Assembly: GCA_937944245.1 (NCBI GenBank)
Contig: CALDYY010000082.1
Coordinates: 1-38,645, forward strand
DNA length: 38,645 nucleotides
Reading direction: 5' to 3'
Source: an uncultured Saprospiraceae bacterium
GTDB taxonomy: Bacteria; Bacteroidota; Bacteroidia; Chitinophagales; Saprospiraceae
The first letter of the stretch is position 1, and every line of letters begins with the position of its first letter. The notes beneath the pieces are model-generated. The model had not been told where the DNA came from. It did not search any database and saw nothing but the letters and a program-made list of their open reading frames with translations. This document shows positions 8,102 through 17,778 of this stretch, in pieces. The position numbers and the translations under genes were made by a program.

Positions 8102-10762
8102 TTAGTCAGCTATTACGATAAGTTTAGTTTCCCCTGTCCATATTGCGGACGTAAATCGAGCAAAATATATACCATTAGCAAACTCTTGTGTAATCATAAT
8201 TTGATTCAAACCCGATTCAAACACTTGTTGTTGCTGATACAGCAATTTACCATTGATATCCCAAATTTCAATTTTACCTTTTGTAGATACCGGCAATGTA
8301 AATTGCAAATTGGTAAAATCGCTAAATGGATTAGGTTGATTGGATAAAGTTATATTTTGTTGATTATCAATATCATTACCAATACGATTTCCCGTAGGAA
8401 GCGATAAGAAAATATCTCGGCAACATTCTACTGGCGTATCATTTGCATCGCGATAATTATAGCAAATTTTGTAAGTATCTTCCTGACTAAAGGTATAAGC
8501 CACTGTATTGCGCGCCCCCATACGTATAAGCGTTTCATCCTTAGTACCTACTGCTGTCCATCTTCCAGTGAGCATAGTGTCGCCAACGCTAAATTCATAG
8601 CGCAACGCCCCCCACATACCTACATACTTAGCAGTCAAAAAGGAACAACCTTCTTCTTTGGCATCAAAGCTCAATTCCATTTCCTTTTGGCATTTCACCT
8701 CGCAACTATCGGCTGTCAAATAGATATAGCTAATCTTGTAGCCACCTTCTTTAGGAAAGGTATATTCCACAGTTGACCTATTCCCCATAATGACTAAAGT
8801 ATCTAATAAATTGCTTTCTGCTATCCATCTACCATTCAAGGTAGTATCGGGTAGGCTAAAGCGATAGCGCAATACGTTTTCTTCCCCAATAAAAGTGGCA
8901 ACTATGCTATCGCAAATCATAGCAGTAATATTGTTCTCAATCGTGTAATCTTCGATTGTTGTACAACCTCTGGAATCACCAATAGAAACTTGGTAGCTAC
9001 CTGCACTCAAGTTTGTTATTTTACTTCCTGTCGCGCCATTTGACCAAAAGAAAAAATATGGAGCTGTTCCACCTTGCATCACTAATTCGATACTGGCATT
9101 TGCCTTCGATTCACAAATTAAACCTTGAATGATTGTATCTTGCACTTGAATTTCAGATGGACTTGTTATTTCAAATGATTGATTCACAGTACATCCGTTG
9201 GCATCTGTTGCTGTTACACTATATGTGCCTGCTGTCAAATTTTGGATAGTAGCACCTGTAAAGCCATTCGACCAAGCTAATTCCACACTTCCAGTAGTCC
9301 CCGAGACAATAGCAGTTGCACTACCATTGTTGAAGCCAAAGCAGGTAACATCAGTTTTGTTTATTTCCAATTTCAGTGGGCATTCCTGTAAAACTAGGTT
9401 ATGGTTTTTTGTGGCAGTACAGCCATTTTTGTCTGTTACCGTTACTGTGTAAGTCCCTGCTGCTAATCCAGAGATGTAATTTCCGGTGAATCCATTGCTC
9501 CACAGATATTGATAATCAGGTTTTCCCCCTGTGGCATTTACCAAAATTTCGCCATTTTGTGGTGTAGAAATAGTTGAAAATACTGTATTTACAGTCAAAG
9601 GTAGAGGCTCTTTGATAGTTATAATATCAATGTTTGTGCAGCCCAAAAAATCTGTTATTGTCACGGTGTAGTCGCCTGCGCGAAGGCTGTTTATGGTTTC
9701 TTTAGTAGCACCATTAGACCATAAAACTTGATAGCCTCCATTGTCGCCAGACACTCTTACCGATGCTGCTCCATCGTTTCGACCATTGCAACTAATATCA
9801 CTTACAGTAAAGTTTAAGTCTAATGCACAATTCACTACGGCAGGTTGTAAAGTAATTACCTCACTTGAGGAACAACCATTTTTATCTGTGACGGTAACTT
9901 CATATTCTCCCGCACTCAAGAAGGATATTACATCTCCTCTCCTGCCATTGCTCCATACAAAGGTGTAAGGCGATTGCCCACCAGAGGCACGAACCGCTAT
10001 TTCGCCATTTTGTAATCCCGTTAAGGTAGCATAAAGTACACTAATAGATGGTCCGTTAGCTTGATTAACCGTAACGCTTGTAGATGCACTACATCCTAAT
10101 CCGTCTGTTACAGTAACAGAATAACTTCCGGGAGCTAATCCACTAATAATTTGAGTAGTAGCACCTGTTGACCAAAATACATTTACATTATTGCCTGCTC
10201 CAGTGAAACTCACCACAGCAGCACCGTTGTTAATGCCATTACAAAACGCATCCACAGCACTAGCAGATGCTTTTAGCGTGCAAGTTGGTGTATCACCACC
10301 ACCGCCTGAACCTCCACCACCGCCAGTTCCGCCACCACCTGAACCTCCACCAGTGTTATTGCAATTCTCAACTGTGATAGTGAAGTAGGATTCAGGGAAA
10401 GAGGGATCTGGCAAGGATATAGAAATGTTTGCACCACCACCTATTACCGCTTGAGCAGCAATTTGTAGATTATAGTCGCCAGGCACATCGTTAGGTGTTC
10501 CAAATACTCTGATGCTTAATGTCCCTCCACCACTTGTATTACAGCTAATGCACTCATAGGACATTCCTTTGGGTAAACCAGAAATAGAATTGACCTGTAC
10601 ACTTGATACAGTAATAGTAATCGAACCAAATTTAGCACTTGCAGGTACAGTAAAGGAAATGATTTCTTCGTGGTATTTTCCATTGCAAGCAGCTTTGACG
10701 GTAAAATGGCATAACAGCAGCAAAAGACATAGCACTGCGTTTTTTGGTATTGAATACAGCAT
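8102..10762 (-). CDS. Secreted SprB-repeat protein with T9SS type A sorting domain
   Basis: This 886-residue exported protein starts with a signal peptide (1-25). A roughly 110-residue N-terminal domain with several Cys follows, then a Gly/Ser linker (138-156), six tandem SprB-type repeats of about 75 residues (160-234, 236-308, 311-386, 387-458, 460-535, 536-609), two copies of an unrecognised ~85-residue domain (617-700, 706-788) and a C-terminal T9SS type A sorting domain (about 803-886; NQPNPFSDFTNLQFTLP, then NGIYFARF). The repeats carry the usual WSNGAT, LxAGxYxVTVTD and NGC motifs. SprB repeats are known from large surface adhesins of gliding Bacteroidota. This protein is much smaller, so an adhesin or surface filament role is only plausible. 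It is monocistronic and divergent from pepF. Confidence 0.88.
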   Translation of the reverse strand: MLYSIPKNAVLCLLLLLCHFTVKAACNGKYHEEIISFTVPASAKFGSITITVSSVQVNSISGLPKGMSYECISCNTSGGGTLSIRVFGTPNDVPGDYNLQIAAQAVIGGGANISISLPDPSFPESYFTITVENCNNTGGGSGGGGTGGGGGSGGGGDTPTCTLKASASAVDAFCNGINNGAAVVSFTGAGNNVNVFWSTGATTQIISGLAPGSYSVTVTDGLGCSASTSVTVNQANGPSISVLYATLTGLQNGEIAVRASGGQSPYTFVWSNGRRGDVISFLSAGEYEVTVTDKNGCSSSEVITLQPAVVNCALDLNFTVSDISCNGRNDGAASVRVSGDNGGYQVLWSNGATKETINSLRAGDYTVTITDFLGCTNIDIITIKEPLPLTVNTVFSTISTPQNGEILVNATGGKPDYQYLWSNGFTGNYISGLAAGTYTVTVTDKNGCTATKNHNLVLQECPLKLEINKTDVTCFGFNNGSATAIVSGTTGSVELAWSNGFTGATIQNLTAGTYSVTATDANGCTVNQSFEITSPSEIQVQDTIIQGLICESKANASIELVMQGGTAPYFFFWSNGATGSKITNLSAGSYQVSIGDSRGCTTIEDYTIENNITAMICDSIVATFIGEENVLRYRFSLPDTTLNGRWIAESNLLDTLVIMGNRSTVEYTFPKEGGYKISYIYLTADSCEVKCQKEMELSFDAKEEGCSFLTAKYVGMWGALRYEFSVGDTMLTGRWTAVGTKDETLIRMGARNTVAYTFSQEDTYKICYNYRDANDTPVECCRDIFLSLPTGNRIGNDIDNQQNITLSNQPNPFSDFTNLQFTLPVSTKGKIEIWDINGKLLYQQQQVFESGLNQIMITQEFANGIYFARFTSAIWTGETKLIVIAD

Positions 10763-10921
10763 GGATAAAAAATTTATGTTAAAAAAAAATAGTACGTTAC
10801 TAATTTTGTCTTTAGCAGTGTTTTTTTACTAATTACCAGTGAGCTTATCAGTTTTATCTATGGTGTGTAATGTGTGGTATGGCTTGGCTTCATAGGCTAT
10901 ATTGAACTACATTTTCCAATG

Positions 10922-10952
10922 TAAAGGTAGATAAATATTTTAATTACTACAA
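10922..10952 (-). promoter_or_regulatory. Possible promoter of the SprB-repeat gene
   Basis: On the minus strand TACCTTTA (10922-10929) differs from TAnnTTTG only at the last base, and TTG (10950-10952) lies 20 bases upstream. It would give a leader of about 155 bases to the ATG at 10762. Confidence 0.35.
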
Positions 10953-11207
10953 TTATTTTTTTGTAAATTCGTTACAAAATTCAAAGTGCTTTTTACTGAC
11001 TTAAAGAAAGAAAAAACTATCTCTTTTATCATAAAGTCCACCTTTTGGTAACTCCCATCAACTATTTTCGTATTAGTATCAGATAAACTCTGATTAGATT
11101 TAATATACATTATTTTTCTTAATGTTATATATTGACCAACAACATTTTCTTTAACTAAATTTTAGAAAAATTTCAATATGATTAGTATTAAATCTAAATC
11201 AGTTTAT

Positions 11208-11215
11208 TACATTTG
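11208..11215 (+). promoter_or_regulatory. Possible -7 box for the M3 peptidase gene
   Basis: TACATTTG is an exact TAnnTTTG match 50 bases before the ATG at 11266. No clear TTG is seen at the -33 distance, so this is a half-supported promoter. Confidence 0.3.
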
Positions 11216-11265
11216 TGAAGAATAGCGTAGAAAAAACAAATTAATAGTCCTGAATTTTATTTCAT

Positions 11266-13017
11266 ATGGTTGCATCGAACATCCCACACTCTTTGAAAAT
11301 AAGGAGAAAGTACCTTGCACAGGAATTTAATGCAAGTACGTGGGAATCCCTATTACCTATATATGAGGAACTGGTTCAACGCCCTATTTACAGTGCTATT
11401 GAATTAGAGCGATGGATATTAGACTATAATGAATTAGACGCTGCTATAAACGAGGAATTCGGATGGCGATACATCAAGTTGACAACAGATACTACTGATG
11501 CAGCAAATGTAAAGGCATATGAATATTTCATCCGTTCTATTGTACCTAATATTACAAATTATGCCTTTCAGTTGAATAAAAAGCTGATTAGCTCTCCTTT
11601 CTTATCTAAACTGGACAAGCAAAAATACTTCATTTATGTGCGTTCACTTAGAAGCGCAGTACACCTTTATCGAGAAGAAAATGTGACATTACTTTCAGAA
11701 GAACGCATACAATCTAAAAAATATAGTGAGCTTTTTGCCTCCATGTTGGTAGAAATGGAAGGGGCTTCCATGACCATTCAACAAGTTAATTCGTTATTGG
11801 AAGAACCGAATCGCGATGTGAGAGAAAATGCCTATTACAGTGCAAAAAATAGAATGCTTGAGGATGCGAATACCATAGAATCTTTATTCGACAACCTAAT
11901 AAAATTTCGCCATCGAATTGCTGAAAATGCGGGCTATGAGAATTATAGAGATTATAAGTTTCAACAACTTGGGCGCTTTGATTATTCAATTGAAGACTGC
12001 ATAGCATTCCACGATTCGATTAAACATGAAATTATTCCTATCATCAACGAAATTCATCAGAATAGGAAGGAAAAACTTGGTGTTGAAACTTTGCGTCCTT
12101 GGGATTTGAATGTAGATACTAGCCATTTGCCCGCCTTGCGCCCCTTTGAAGATATTGATGACTTGATTGAAAAGTCCATCAAGGCACTTTCTCGGATTGA
12201 CCCTTATTTCGGAAATTGCATATCGGTCATGCGCAGTTCGGGCAGATTAGATATTGAGACAAGAAAAGGAAAACGACCTGGTGGTTATAACATGCCATTA
12301 CCCGCTTCTGGTATTCCATTTATATTTATGAATGCCACTAATACGGTTGGCGACATGAATACCTTTATGCACGAAAGTGGTCATGCAGTACATTCCTTTT
12401 TAACAATTGATTACAAACTCTCCACCGCCAAACGTCCGCCATCTGAAATTGCGGAGTTAGCAGCAATGACAATGGAATTATTAGCGATGGAGCAATGGGA
12501 TGTTTTTTTTAGTAATCCTAATGATTTGAGAAGAGCTAAAATATGGTTACTTGAAAATATTTTGCAACTACTCCCTTGGATAACTACGATTGATAAATTT
12601 CAGCATTGGCTTTACACCCATCCTGAACATACTATTGCCGAACGCACTCAGTTCTGGAAATCGTTAACTATGGATTTCAATAGCAACGTACTTGATATGA
12701 CAGGGCTAGAACAGTTTTTACCTTGTCTGTGGTACAAACAGTTGCATCTTTTTGAAGTACCTTTTTATTATATTGAGTATGGTATGGCACAATTAGGGGC
12801 TATCGCCATTTGGAAAAAGTACAAAGGAGAAGGTCAACCAGCAGTGGATGCTTACATAGAAGCCTTAAAACTAGGCTACGTAAAAACCATCAACGAGATT
12901 TATGAAACAGCAGGTATTGCTTTTAATTTTTCAAGAAGTTATGTGAAAGAACTAGCCACTTTCATCAAGTCAGAACTAAATTCATTACACAACGAAGAAA
13001 ATTTAGCAACTTTGTAG
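11266..13017 (+). CDS. pepF: M3-family oligoendopeptidase F-like zinc metallopeptidase
   Basis: This is a cytoplasmic zinc peptidase that cleaves short peptides. The thermolysin-type motif HESGH (residues 369-373) lies in NTFMHESGHAVHSF, with the downstream Glu-rich helix SEIAELAAMTMELL (about 393-406) supplying the third zinc ligand, as in family M3. The N-terminal half is the usual helical region (GWRYIKLTTDT near 67-77, YVRSLRSAVHLYRE near 124-137). At 583 residues the length is typical for PepF-type enzymes, and no signal peptide is visible. The ATG at 11266 is the first in-frame start after an AT-rich leader. The CNNM/CorC-type gene begins 36 bases after its stop, so the two may be cotranscribed. 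The pepF name is by family, not proven orthology. Confidence 0.92.
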   Translation: MVASNIPHSLKIRRKYLAQEFNASTWESLLPIYEELVQRPIYSAIELERWILDYNELDAAINEEFGWRYIKLTTDTTDAANVKAYEYFIRSIVPNITNYAFQLNKKLISSPFLSKLDKQKYFIYVRSLRSAVHLYREENVTLLSEERIQSKKYSELFASMLVEMEGASMTIQQVNSLLEEPNRDVRENAYYSAKNRMLEDANTIESLFDNLIKFRHRIAENAGYENYRDYKFQQLGRFDYSIEDCIAFHDSIKHEIIPIINEIHQNRKEKLGVETLRPWDLNVDTSHLPALRPFEDIDDLIEKSIKALSRIDPYFGNCISVMRSSGRLDIETRKGKRPGGYNMPLPASGIPFIFMNATNTVGDMNTFMHESGHAVHSFLTIDYKLSTAKRPPSEIAELAAMTMELLAMEQWDVFFSNPNDLRRAKIWLLENILQLLPWITTIDKFQHWLYTHPEHTIAERTQFWKSLTMDFNSNVLDMTGLEQFLPCLWYKQLHLFEVPFYYIEYGMAQLGAIAIWKKYKGEGQPAVDAYIEALKLGYVKTINEIYETAGIAFNFSRSYVKELATFIKSELNSLHNEENLATL

Positions 13018-13053
13018 TCCTATTTAACCTTAGTTAAAAAATTACTATAAAGC

Positions 13054-14307
13054 ATGACGCTAATTGTGTTAATCTTAGTTTTTCTTTTACTTTCTGGTCT
13101 ATTTTCAGGTGCGGAAATTGCTTTTGTTTCTGCCAACAAACTAGAGGTAGAACTACGAAAAAGTAGGGGAAAGCGAAGAGGACGAATAATGGCTAGCTTC
13201 TTTGAAAAACCTGCTGATTTCCTAAGTACCATGTTAGTAGGTAATAACATTGTACTTGTCATTTTCTCCATATTATCTGCACAGTTCTTAGAATTAAACC
13301 TTCCTATTCAGAACGAACTATTGAAATTAACAGTTTACACTTTAATGTCCACGATTGTTGTGTTGATTTTTGGTGAGTTCCTCCCAAAGACATTTTTCAG
13401 AATCTATGCTGACCAAGCGTTATATGCACTGACCTATCCTCTTCTATTTTTGCGAGTGCTACTGAGAATCCCCGCATGGATTATGATGCAACTTTCTAAC
13501 TTGATAATTCGCATTTTTGTTAAAAATCCAGTGGAAGAGGTAACTAAAGTATTTACTCGGCTCGACCTAGAAAATTTCATTAACAAGACCAGTATTGAGG
13601 AAGAAGAAATCAATAAAGAACTCTTTGAGAATGCACTTCACTTGAGAGAAATTCGGTTAAAAGAATGTATAGTACCTAGAACAGAGGTTCAGTATATTGA
13701 CATTAATGCTGATATTGAGGAACTTAAAGCACTATTCATTGAAACTCAACTCTCTAGAATTATGATTGTCAAAAACCAAGACATCAATGAAATAGTTGGT
13801 TATGTGCATCACCAACAACTCCTTAAAGAACCCACCGAAATCGCACCGCTTGTGATGGAAGTTCCCATTGTACCTGAGACAATGCAAGCTTACGAAATGA
13901 TGAATACTTTTATCAAGAATCGCACCAATATTGCTTGTGTGGTGGATGAATTTGGGGGTACTTCTGGAATTGTTACACTCGAAGACATTTTAGAAGAACT
14001 CTTCGGTGAAATTGAGGACGAACATGATGAACCAGATTATTATGTAGAGGAACAAATAAGCGAAACAGAATTTCGTTTTTCTGGTCGTCTTGAAATTATG
14101 TATCTCAATAAAAAATATGAGCAACTCCAATTCCCAGAAGGGGATTATCATACACTTTCCGGATATATTGTGATGACAAGAGAAGAAATACCTCAAGAAA
14201 ATGAAATATTTACCTTAGACAACTACCAATTTGTACTAGAAAAAGTATCTAACACAAAAATAGAAATATTGCGCGTCGTTCTGTTGGGCAAAGATAAAGA
14301 AGGTTAG
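13054..14307 (+). CDS. CNNM/CorC-family membrane protein (DUF21, CBS pair, CorC_HlyC domain)
   Basis: This is an inner-membrane protein of the hemolysin C/CorC/CNNM group, members of which transport or regulate Mg2+ and other divalent ions. It has an N-terminal DUF21 membrane region with about four hydrophobic segments (1-24, 57-79, 92-112, 125-155) including LFSGAEIAF and a GEFLPKT motif (107-113). A CBS pair follows (about 207-325; VPRTEVQYID, then CVVDEFGGTSGIVTLEDILE), then a C-terminal CorC_HlyC domain (335-412). At 417 residues it matches the family. GldE, a gliding-related Bacteroidota paralogue, belongs to the same family. Nothing near here (no gldD, for example) supports that name, so no symbol is given. 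It lies 36 bases downstream of the M3 peptidase gene. Confidence 0.9.
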   Translation: MTLIVLILVFLLLSGLFSGAEIAFVSANKLEVELRKSRGKRRGRIMASFFEKPADFLSTMLVGNNIVLVIFSILSAQFLELNLPIQNELLKLTVYTLMSTIVVLIFGEFLPKTFFRIYADQALYALTYPLLFLRVLLRIPAWIMMQLSNLIIRIFVKNPVEEVTKVFTRLDLENFINKTSIEEEEINKELFENALHLREIRLKECIVPRTEVQYIDINADIEELKALFIETQLSRIMIVKNQDINEIVGYVHHQQLLKEPTEIAPLVMEVPIVPETMQAYEMMNTFIKNRTNIACVVDEFGGTSGIVTLEDILEELFGEIEDEHDEPDYYVEEQISETEFRFSGRLEIMYLNKKYEQLQFPEGDYHTLSGYIVMTREEIPQENEIFTLDNYQFVLEKVSNTKIEILRVVLLGKDKEG

Positions 14308-14517
14308 AAATTCAGACTGAACAACAACAGGTGCAAATTGTAGCACATGTTTAAATCCGTGAATTATTGTGATTTATTATTGTGAAATAGTTTTGCTTCG
14401 ACATCATCTACCGTGCTTATTTGTTACTTTTCCAAATTGTAGCTCTTTAAAAGAGAGAACTGCTTTTATTTTCTGGCTTTTTCAATTATATTTACCTATA
14501 CTATAAATTTAAAAATT

Positions 14518-15198
14518 ATGAAAATTACGTTTTACGGTCATGCCTGTTTTGGCATTGAGACAAAGGGAATACATCTGTTAGTTGACCCGTTTATTACACC
14601 AAATGAACTAGCAAAGCATATTGACATAATGAAAATACCTGCTGATTTCATTTTGCTTACACATGGGCACGGCGACCATATAGCAGATGCAGAAGCCATA
14701 GCTAAACGCACTAATGCAACAATAGTAGCTACTTTTGAAATTGTAAGTTGGTATGAGGCAAAGGGATTAAAAGGCTATCCTTTAAATCATGGTGGTAAAG
14801 CAAATTTACCTTTTGGTACAATCAAATATGTTAATGCGATTCACTCTAGTACACTACCTGACGGCACACCAGGAGGAAATCCTGGAGGATTTGTGATTTG
14901 GAACGATGAATCCTGTTTTTATGTCGCGGGCGATACGGCACTAACCATGGATATGAAACTAATTCCAATGACTTGCCCAAAATTAGACGTTGCTATATTG
15001 CCAGTTGGTGATAATTTTACGATGGGCTATGAAGATGCTATCATAGCGAGTGATTTCATTGAATGTAATCAAATTATAGGCGCACATTTTGATACCTTTG
15101 GTTACATTGAAATTAACCATGAAGAAGCTAAAAATGCTTTTACCGCTAAAGGAAAAACCTTAACTTTACTTTCTATCGGTGAAACATTAACCTTATAG
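14518..15198 (+). CDS. UPF0173 metal-dependent hydrolase (metallo-beta-lactamase fold)
   Basis: This 226-residue cytoplasmic protein has the metallo-beta-lactamase fold of the UPF0173/YtkL group. It starts with the family's characteristic MKITFYGHACFGIE. It then has D23 in LLVDPF, the metal-binding HGHGDH motif (49-54), a second ligand region around NHGGKA, GDTAL, and GAHFDTFG near the C-terminus. The substrate of the family is not established. Length and start match relatives. The gene has 210 bases of AT-rich sequence before it and 199 after it, so it appears to be its own transcription unit. Confidence 0.9.
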   Translation: MKITFYGHACFGIETKGIHLLVDPFITPNELAKHIDIMKIPADFILLTHGHGDHIADAEAIAKRTNATIVATFEIVSWYEAKGLKGYPLNHGGKANLPFGTIKYVNAIHSSTLPDGTPGGNPGGFVIWNDESCFYVAGDTALTMDMKLIPMTCPKLDVAILPVGDNFTMGYEDAIIASDFIECNQIIGAHFDTFGYIEINHEEAKNAFTAKGKTLTLLSIGETLTL

Positions 15199-15332
15199 TA
15201 GAAGGTTACTTTAATGCAGTTATTACATCTAATAAATCATTGTAAGGTAGAATAAATGACTACCTTGAGTATAAAGTTAGAGCTAACAAGCGGTTTAAAA
15301 ATATTGAGCAGATAATAAACGAAAACAATAAA

Positions 15333-15363
15333 GAACGCTTTATTTAGGCAATAAAAAGCGTTC
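15333..15363. repeat. Hairpin in the parA leader
   Basis: GAACGCTTT (15333-15341) pairs perfectly with AAAGCGTTC (15355-15363). The extension ATT/AAT makes the stem longer with a two-base bulge. It ends 34 bases before the parA ATG. It could end the upstream UPF0173 transcript or lie in the parA leader. Confidence 0.6.
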
Positions 15364-15397
15364 AAGAAATTTACAAACACTAACTAAAAAAACTTAC

Positions 15398-16198
15398 ATG
15401 GGAAAAGTAATTGCTATTGCTAACCAAAAAGGAGGGGTAGGAAAAACAACCACAGCCATTAACTTGGCAGCCTGCTTGGCGGTGCTAGAAAAAAAAGTGC
15501 TATTGATTGATTCTGACCCTCAAGCCAATAGCACTTCTGGAGTAGGCATTGATGTAAACATGGTAGAATTAAGCACTTACGATTGTATGGTTAACGGGGC
15601 TAACCCTAAAAAAGCTGTTTTGCCAACAGATACGCCTAATCTATTTATTATTCCTTCTAATATTGATTTGGTGAGTGCCGAATTACAACTGGTCAATCTA
15701 GAGCGTCGCGAATTTGTAATGAAAAATATTGTGGAGCAACTCCGCAACGATTTTGACTATATCTTTATTGATTCCTTACCTTCGTTGGGCATTGTTACTG
15801 TGAATGCGCTAACGGCTGCTGATACAGTGCTAGTGCCTGTGCAATGTGAATTTTTCTCGTTGGATGGATTAGGTTTGCTACAAAACACCATCAACGGTGT
15901 TAAACAAAGGCTAAATCCCGAGTTAGAAATAGAGGGTATCCTTCTTTCTATGTACGATGGCAGATTGCGACTAGCTAATCTTGTTGTGAGTGAAGTAAGG
16001 GAGATGTTCAAAGAAAAAGTGTATGACACTATCATCCATCGAAACTCCAAAATTGGTGAAGCACCTAATATTGGTCAACCCATTGTGATGTATGATGCTA
16101 CCAGCAAAGGCACTATCAATTTTTTGAACTTAGCAAAAGAGTTTTTAACACGCAATAATGATAACATTTATTTCCAGCAAGAGGTGGTAACTGCCTAA
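15398..16198 (+). CDS. parA: Chromosome partitioning ATPase ParA/Soj
   Basis: ParA is a DNA-binding ATPase that works with ParB to segregate replication origins. The deviant Walker A motif KGGVGKTT (11-18) with its signature lysine is at the N-terminus. The A' motif is [12 protein letters not shown] (37-48) and the Walker B strand is [11 protein letters not shown] (122-132). The usual sequence after the Walker B Asp is CPPS; here it is SLPS, a small departure. At 266 residues it has no N-terminal HTH, so it is a chromosomal Soj-type (class Ib-like) protein rather than a P1-type plasmid ParA. parB follows 88 bases later on the same strand. No parS-like palindrome was noticed nearby. Confidence 0.95.
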   Translation: MGKVIAIANQKGGVGKTTTAINLAACLAVLEKKVLLIDSDPQANSTSGVGIDVNMVELSTYDCMVNGANPKKAVLPTDTPNLFIIPSNIDLVSAELQLVNLERREFVMKNIVEQLRNDFDYIFIDSLPSLGIVTVNALTAADTVLVPVQCEFFSLDGLGLLQNTINGVKQRLNPELEIEGILLSMYDGRLRLANLVVSEVREMFKEKVYDTIIHRNSKIGEAPNIGQPIVMYDATSKGTINFLNLAKEFLTRNNDNIYFQQEVVTA

Positions 16199-16214
16199 AT
16201 CGAAGTAAAAAAAG

Positions 16215-16254
16215 TGAAAAGTGGAAACTATATTCATAAAAAATCCACTTTTCA
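16215..16254. repeat. Hairpin between parA and parB
   Basis: TGAAAAGTGGA (16215-16225) is perfectly complementary to TCCACTTTTCA (16244-16254), with an 18-base loop. It lies between the parA stop and the parB start and may affect relative expression. It has no T-run like a terminator. Confidence 0.5.
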
Positions 16255-16286
16255 TCTAATTTTGTGACACATGAAAATCTAAAGAT

Positions 16287-17531
16287 ATGGCGAAAAAAAA
16301 TGACTTGAACGCATTAAAGATGGGCTTACGAAGAAATCAAGCGTGGCAGCAAGTATTAGGTGAACCCATACCAACAGAGGAAATAGAAAAAAAGCAAGTC
16401 ATTAAAGAGCTATCTAACACCGTAGCAGACATTCCTATTGCTAATATTGAGGTGAACCCAGACCAGCCTAGAAAAGATTTCGACGAAGAAACAATTCAAG
16501 AATTGGCTGAATCCATCAAAACGTATGGCTTGATTCAACCGATTACGGTAAGGCACGACAAAAAAACAGAAAAATTTCAGATTATTTCTGGGGAACGCAG
16601 GTTTCGTGCATCCAAAATAGCAGGTCTTCAACAAATACCAGCTTATGTACGCATCGCCGACGATGCTGCTATGCTCGAAATGGCATTAGTGGAAAACATT
16701 CAACGCGAGGACTTGAATGCTATTGAAATTGCTACCACTTATGAAAGGTTAATTGAAGAATGCCGCTTGACCCACGATCAACTCTCAGAAAGAGTAGGAA
16801 AAAAACGCAGCACAGTTACCAACTACATGAATTTGCTTCATTTACCTCCTGTCATCAAAAAAGGGTTAAAAGAGCAACTCATTACGACTGGACATGCCAA
16901 AGCCATTAAAGGCATTGATAAAGCCGTCGTACAAGAAGGGCTTTACGAAAGAACGCTCCATGAAGAACTTTCTGTACGAGAAGTAGAAAAATTGGTGAAA
17001 GCCATTAAAGAAATTACAGATGATTCCTTAATGAGAGTATTGCATCAAAAGGTCAATGATTTGAGCATCAACTCTAAGGATTTGTTGACGCTGATTCACT
17101 CCCTAGAAAAAATACAGGATTCCCTACTTAAATATCAGCTATTCGAGCGTATTTTTGACTCGAATGATTCATTCTCTATCCAAGACCTTGAAGATATTTC
17201 TCGTTTTCTAACTACCATTGAAGATAAAGAACTAAAACAGTTACTTTACAAAGAAATCAAGGAAGAACGATCTTCTTTGATTGAGTTAGCAATTTTCGTA
17301 GATAAATATTTGACAAATAAAACGAAAGCCAATGAGAAAAAAGAAAATGACAAAGAAAGTTACACCAAGAAATTAAGTCTAGAATATGAAGCCCAAGAGC
17401 AATTCCTGAAAGCGTATTTTGAAGTACCTATTTCCTTGAAAGTAAAAGAAAATGGAGAGGGAATCATCACTATTCCATTCAAAGATGTTGATGTATTTAA
17501 TGCTATTTTAGACAAAATAAAAGGGGAATAG
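16287..17531 (+). CDS. parB: Chromosome partitioning protein ParB/Spo0J, enlarged
   Basis: ParB is a CTP-dependent DNA clamp that loads at parS and stimulates ParA. The N-domain (about 50-145) has NPDQPRKDF (57-65), the GERRFRA CTP-binding motif (102-108) and ENIQRED (136-142). A helix-turn-helix follows (about 160-185, with KKRSTVTNYMNLL). The C-terminal segment (362-414; a long helix and IITIPFKDVDVFNAILDKI) fits the usual dimerisation domain. At 414 residues it is longer than typical chromosomal ParB (about 280-300). The extra length is a roughly 100-residue helical stretch (about 243-345) and a charged linker between the HTH region and the dimerisation domain. The ATG gives the standard N-terminus (MAKKNDLNALKMGL). 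Confidence 0.94.
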   Translation: MAKKNDLNALKMGLRRNQAWQQVLGEPIPTEEIEKKQVIKELSNTVADIPIANIEVNPDQPRKDFDEETIQELAESIKTYGLIQPITVRHDKKTEKFQIISGERRFRASKIAGLQQIPAYVRIADDAAMLEMALVENIQREDLNAIEIATTYERLIEECRLTHDQLSERVGKKRSTVTNYMNLLHLPPVIKKGLKEQLITTGHAKAIKGIDKAVVQEGLYERTLHEELSVREVEKLVKAIKEITDDSLMRVLHQKVNDLSINSKDLLTLIHSLEKIQDSLLKYQLFERIFDSNDSFSIQDLEDISRFLTTIEDKELKQLLYKEIKEERSSLIELAIFVDKYLTNKTKANEKKENDKESYTKKLSLEYEAQEQFLKAYFEVPISLKVKENGEGIITIPFKDVDVFNAILDKIKGE

Positions 17532-17778
17532 CTCAACAAAACGTTAATATCAACTAGCGAATCAGAAAAATTACGCTCCACTCGTTTTCTTTTAGAGCTT
17601 GTTTAAAAATTTTCTTTAGGTAAAAATCAATAGTTTGTGGTTCTGACAATAAGAAGGCGAGTGAATTTAGCAGGGGCTAAATGACCAAGCCTTACTGAAG
17701 TCAGGTTTATAAAATACTGGTTTTTAGTAATTTAAAATTTAAACATGCGCTTAGCAAAGCAATAGAACTAAAATTTTT

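Larger units (their letters stand above)
10763..11265. other. Divergent intergenic region, promoters only
   Basis: This 503-bp AT-rich spacer lies between the divergent SprB-repeat gene (-) and M3 peptidase gene (+). Two promoter-like elements are listed separately (10922-10952 minus; 11208-11215 plus). I see no coding frame worth reporting, no RNA gene and no repeat. Confidence 0.6.

Noticed and set aside
8930-10285. Regular repeats resembling a CRISPR or satellite array
   Set aside because: The period is about 220-225 bp, in frame, and encodes SprB protein repeats with divergent DNA.
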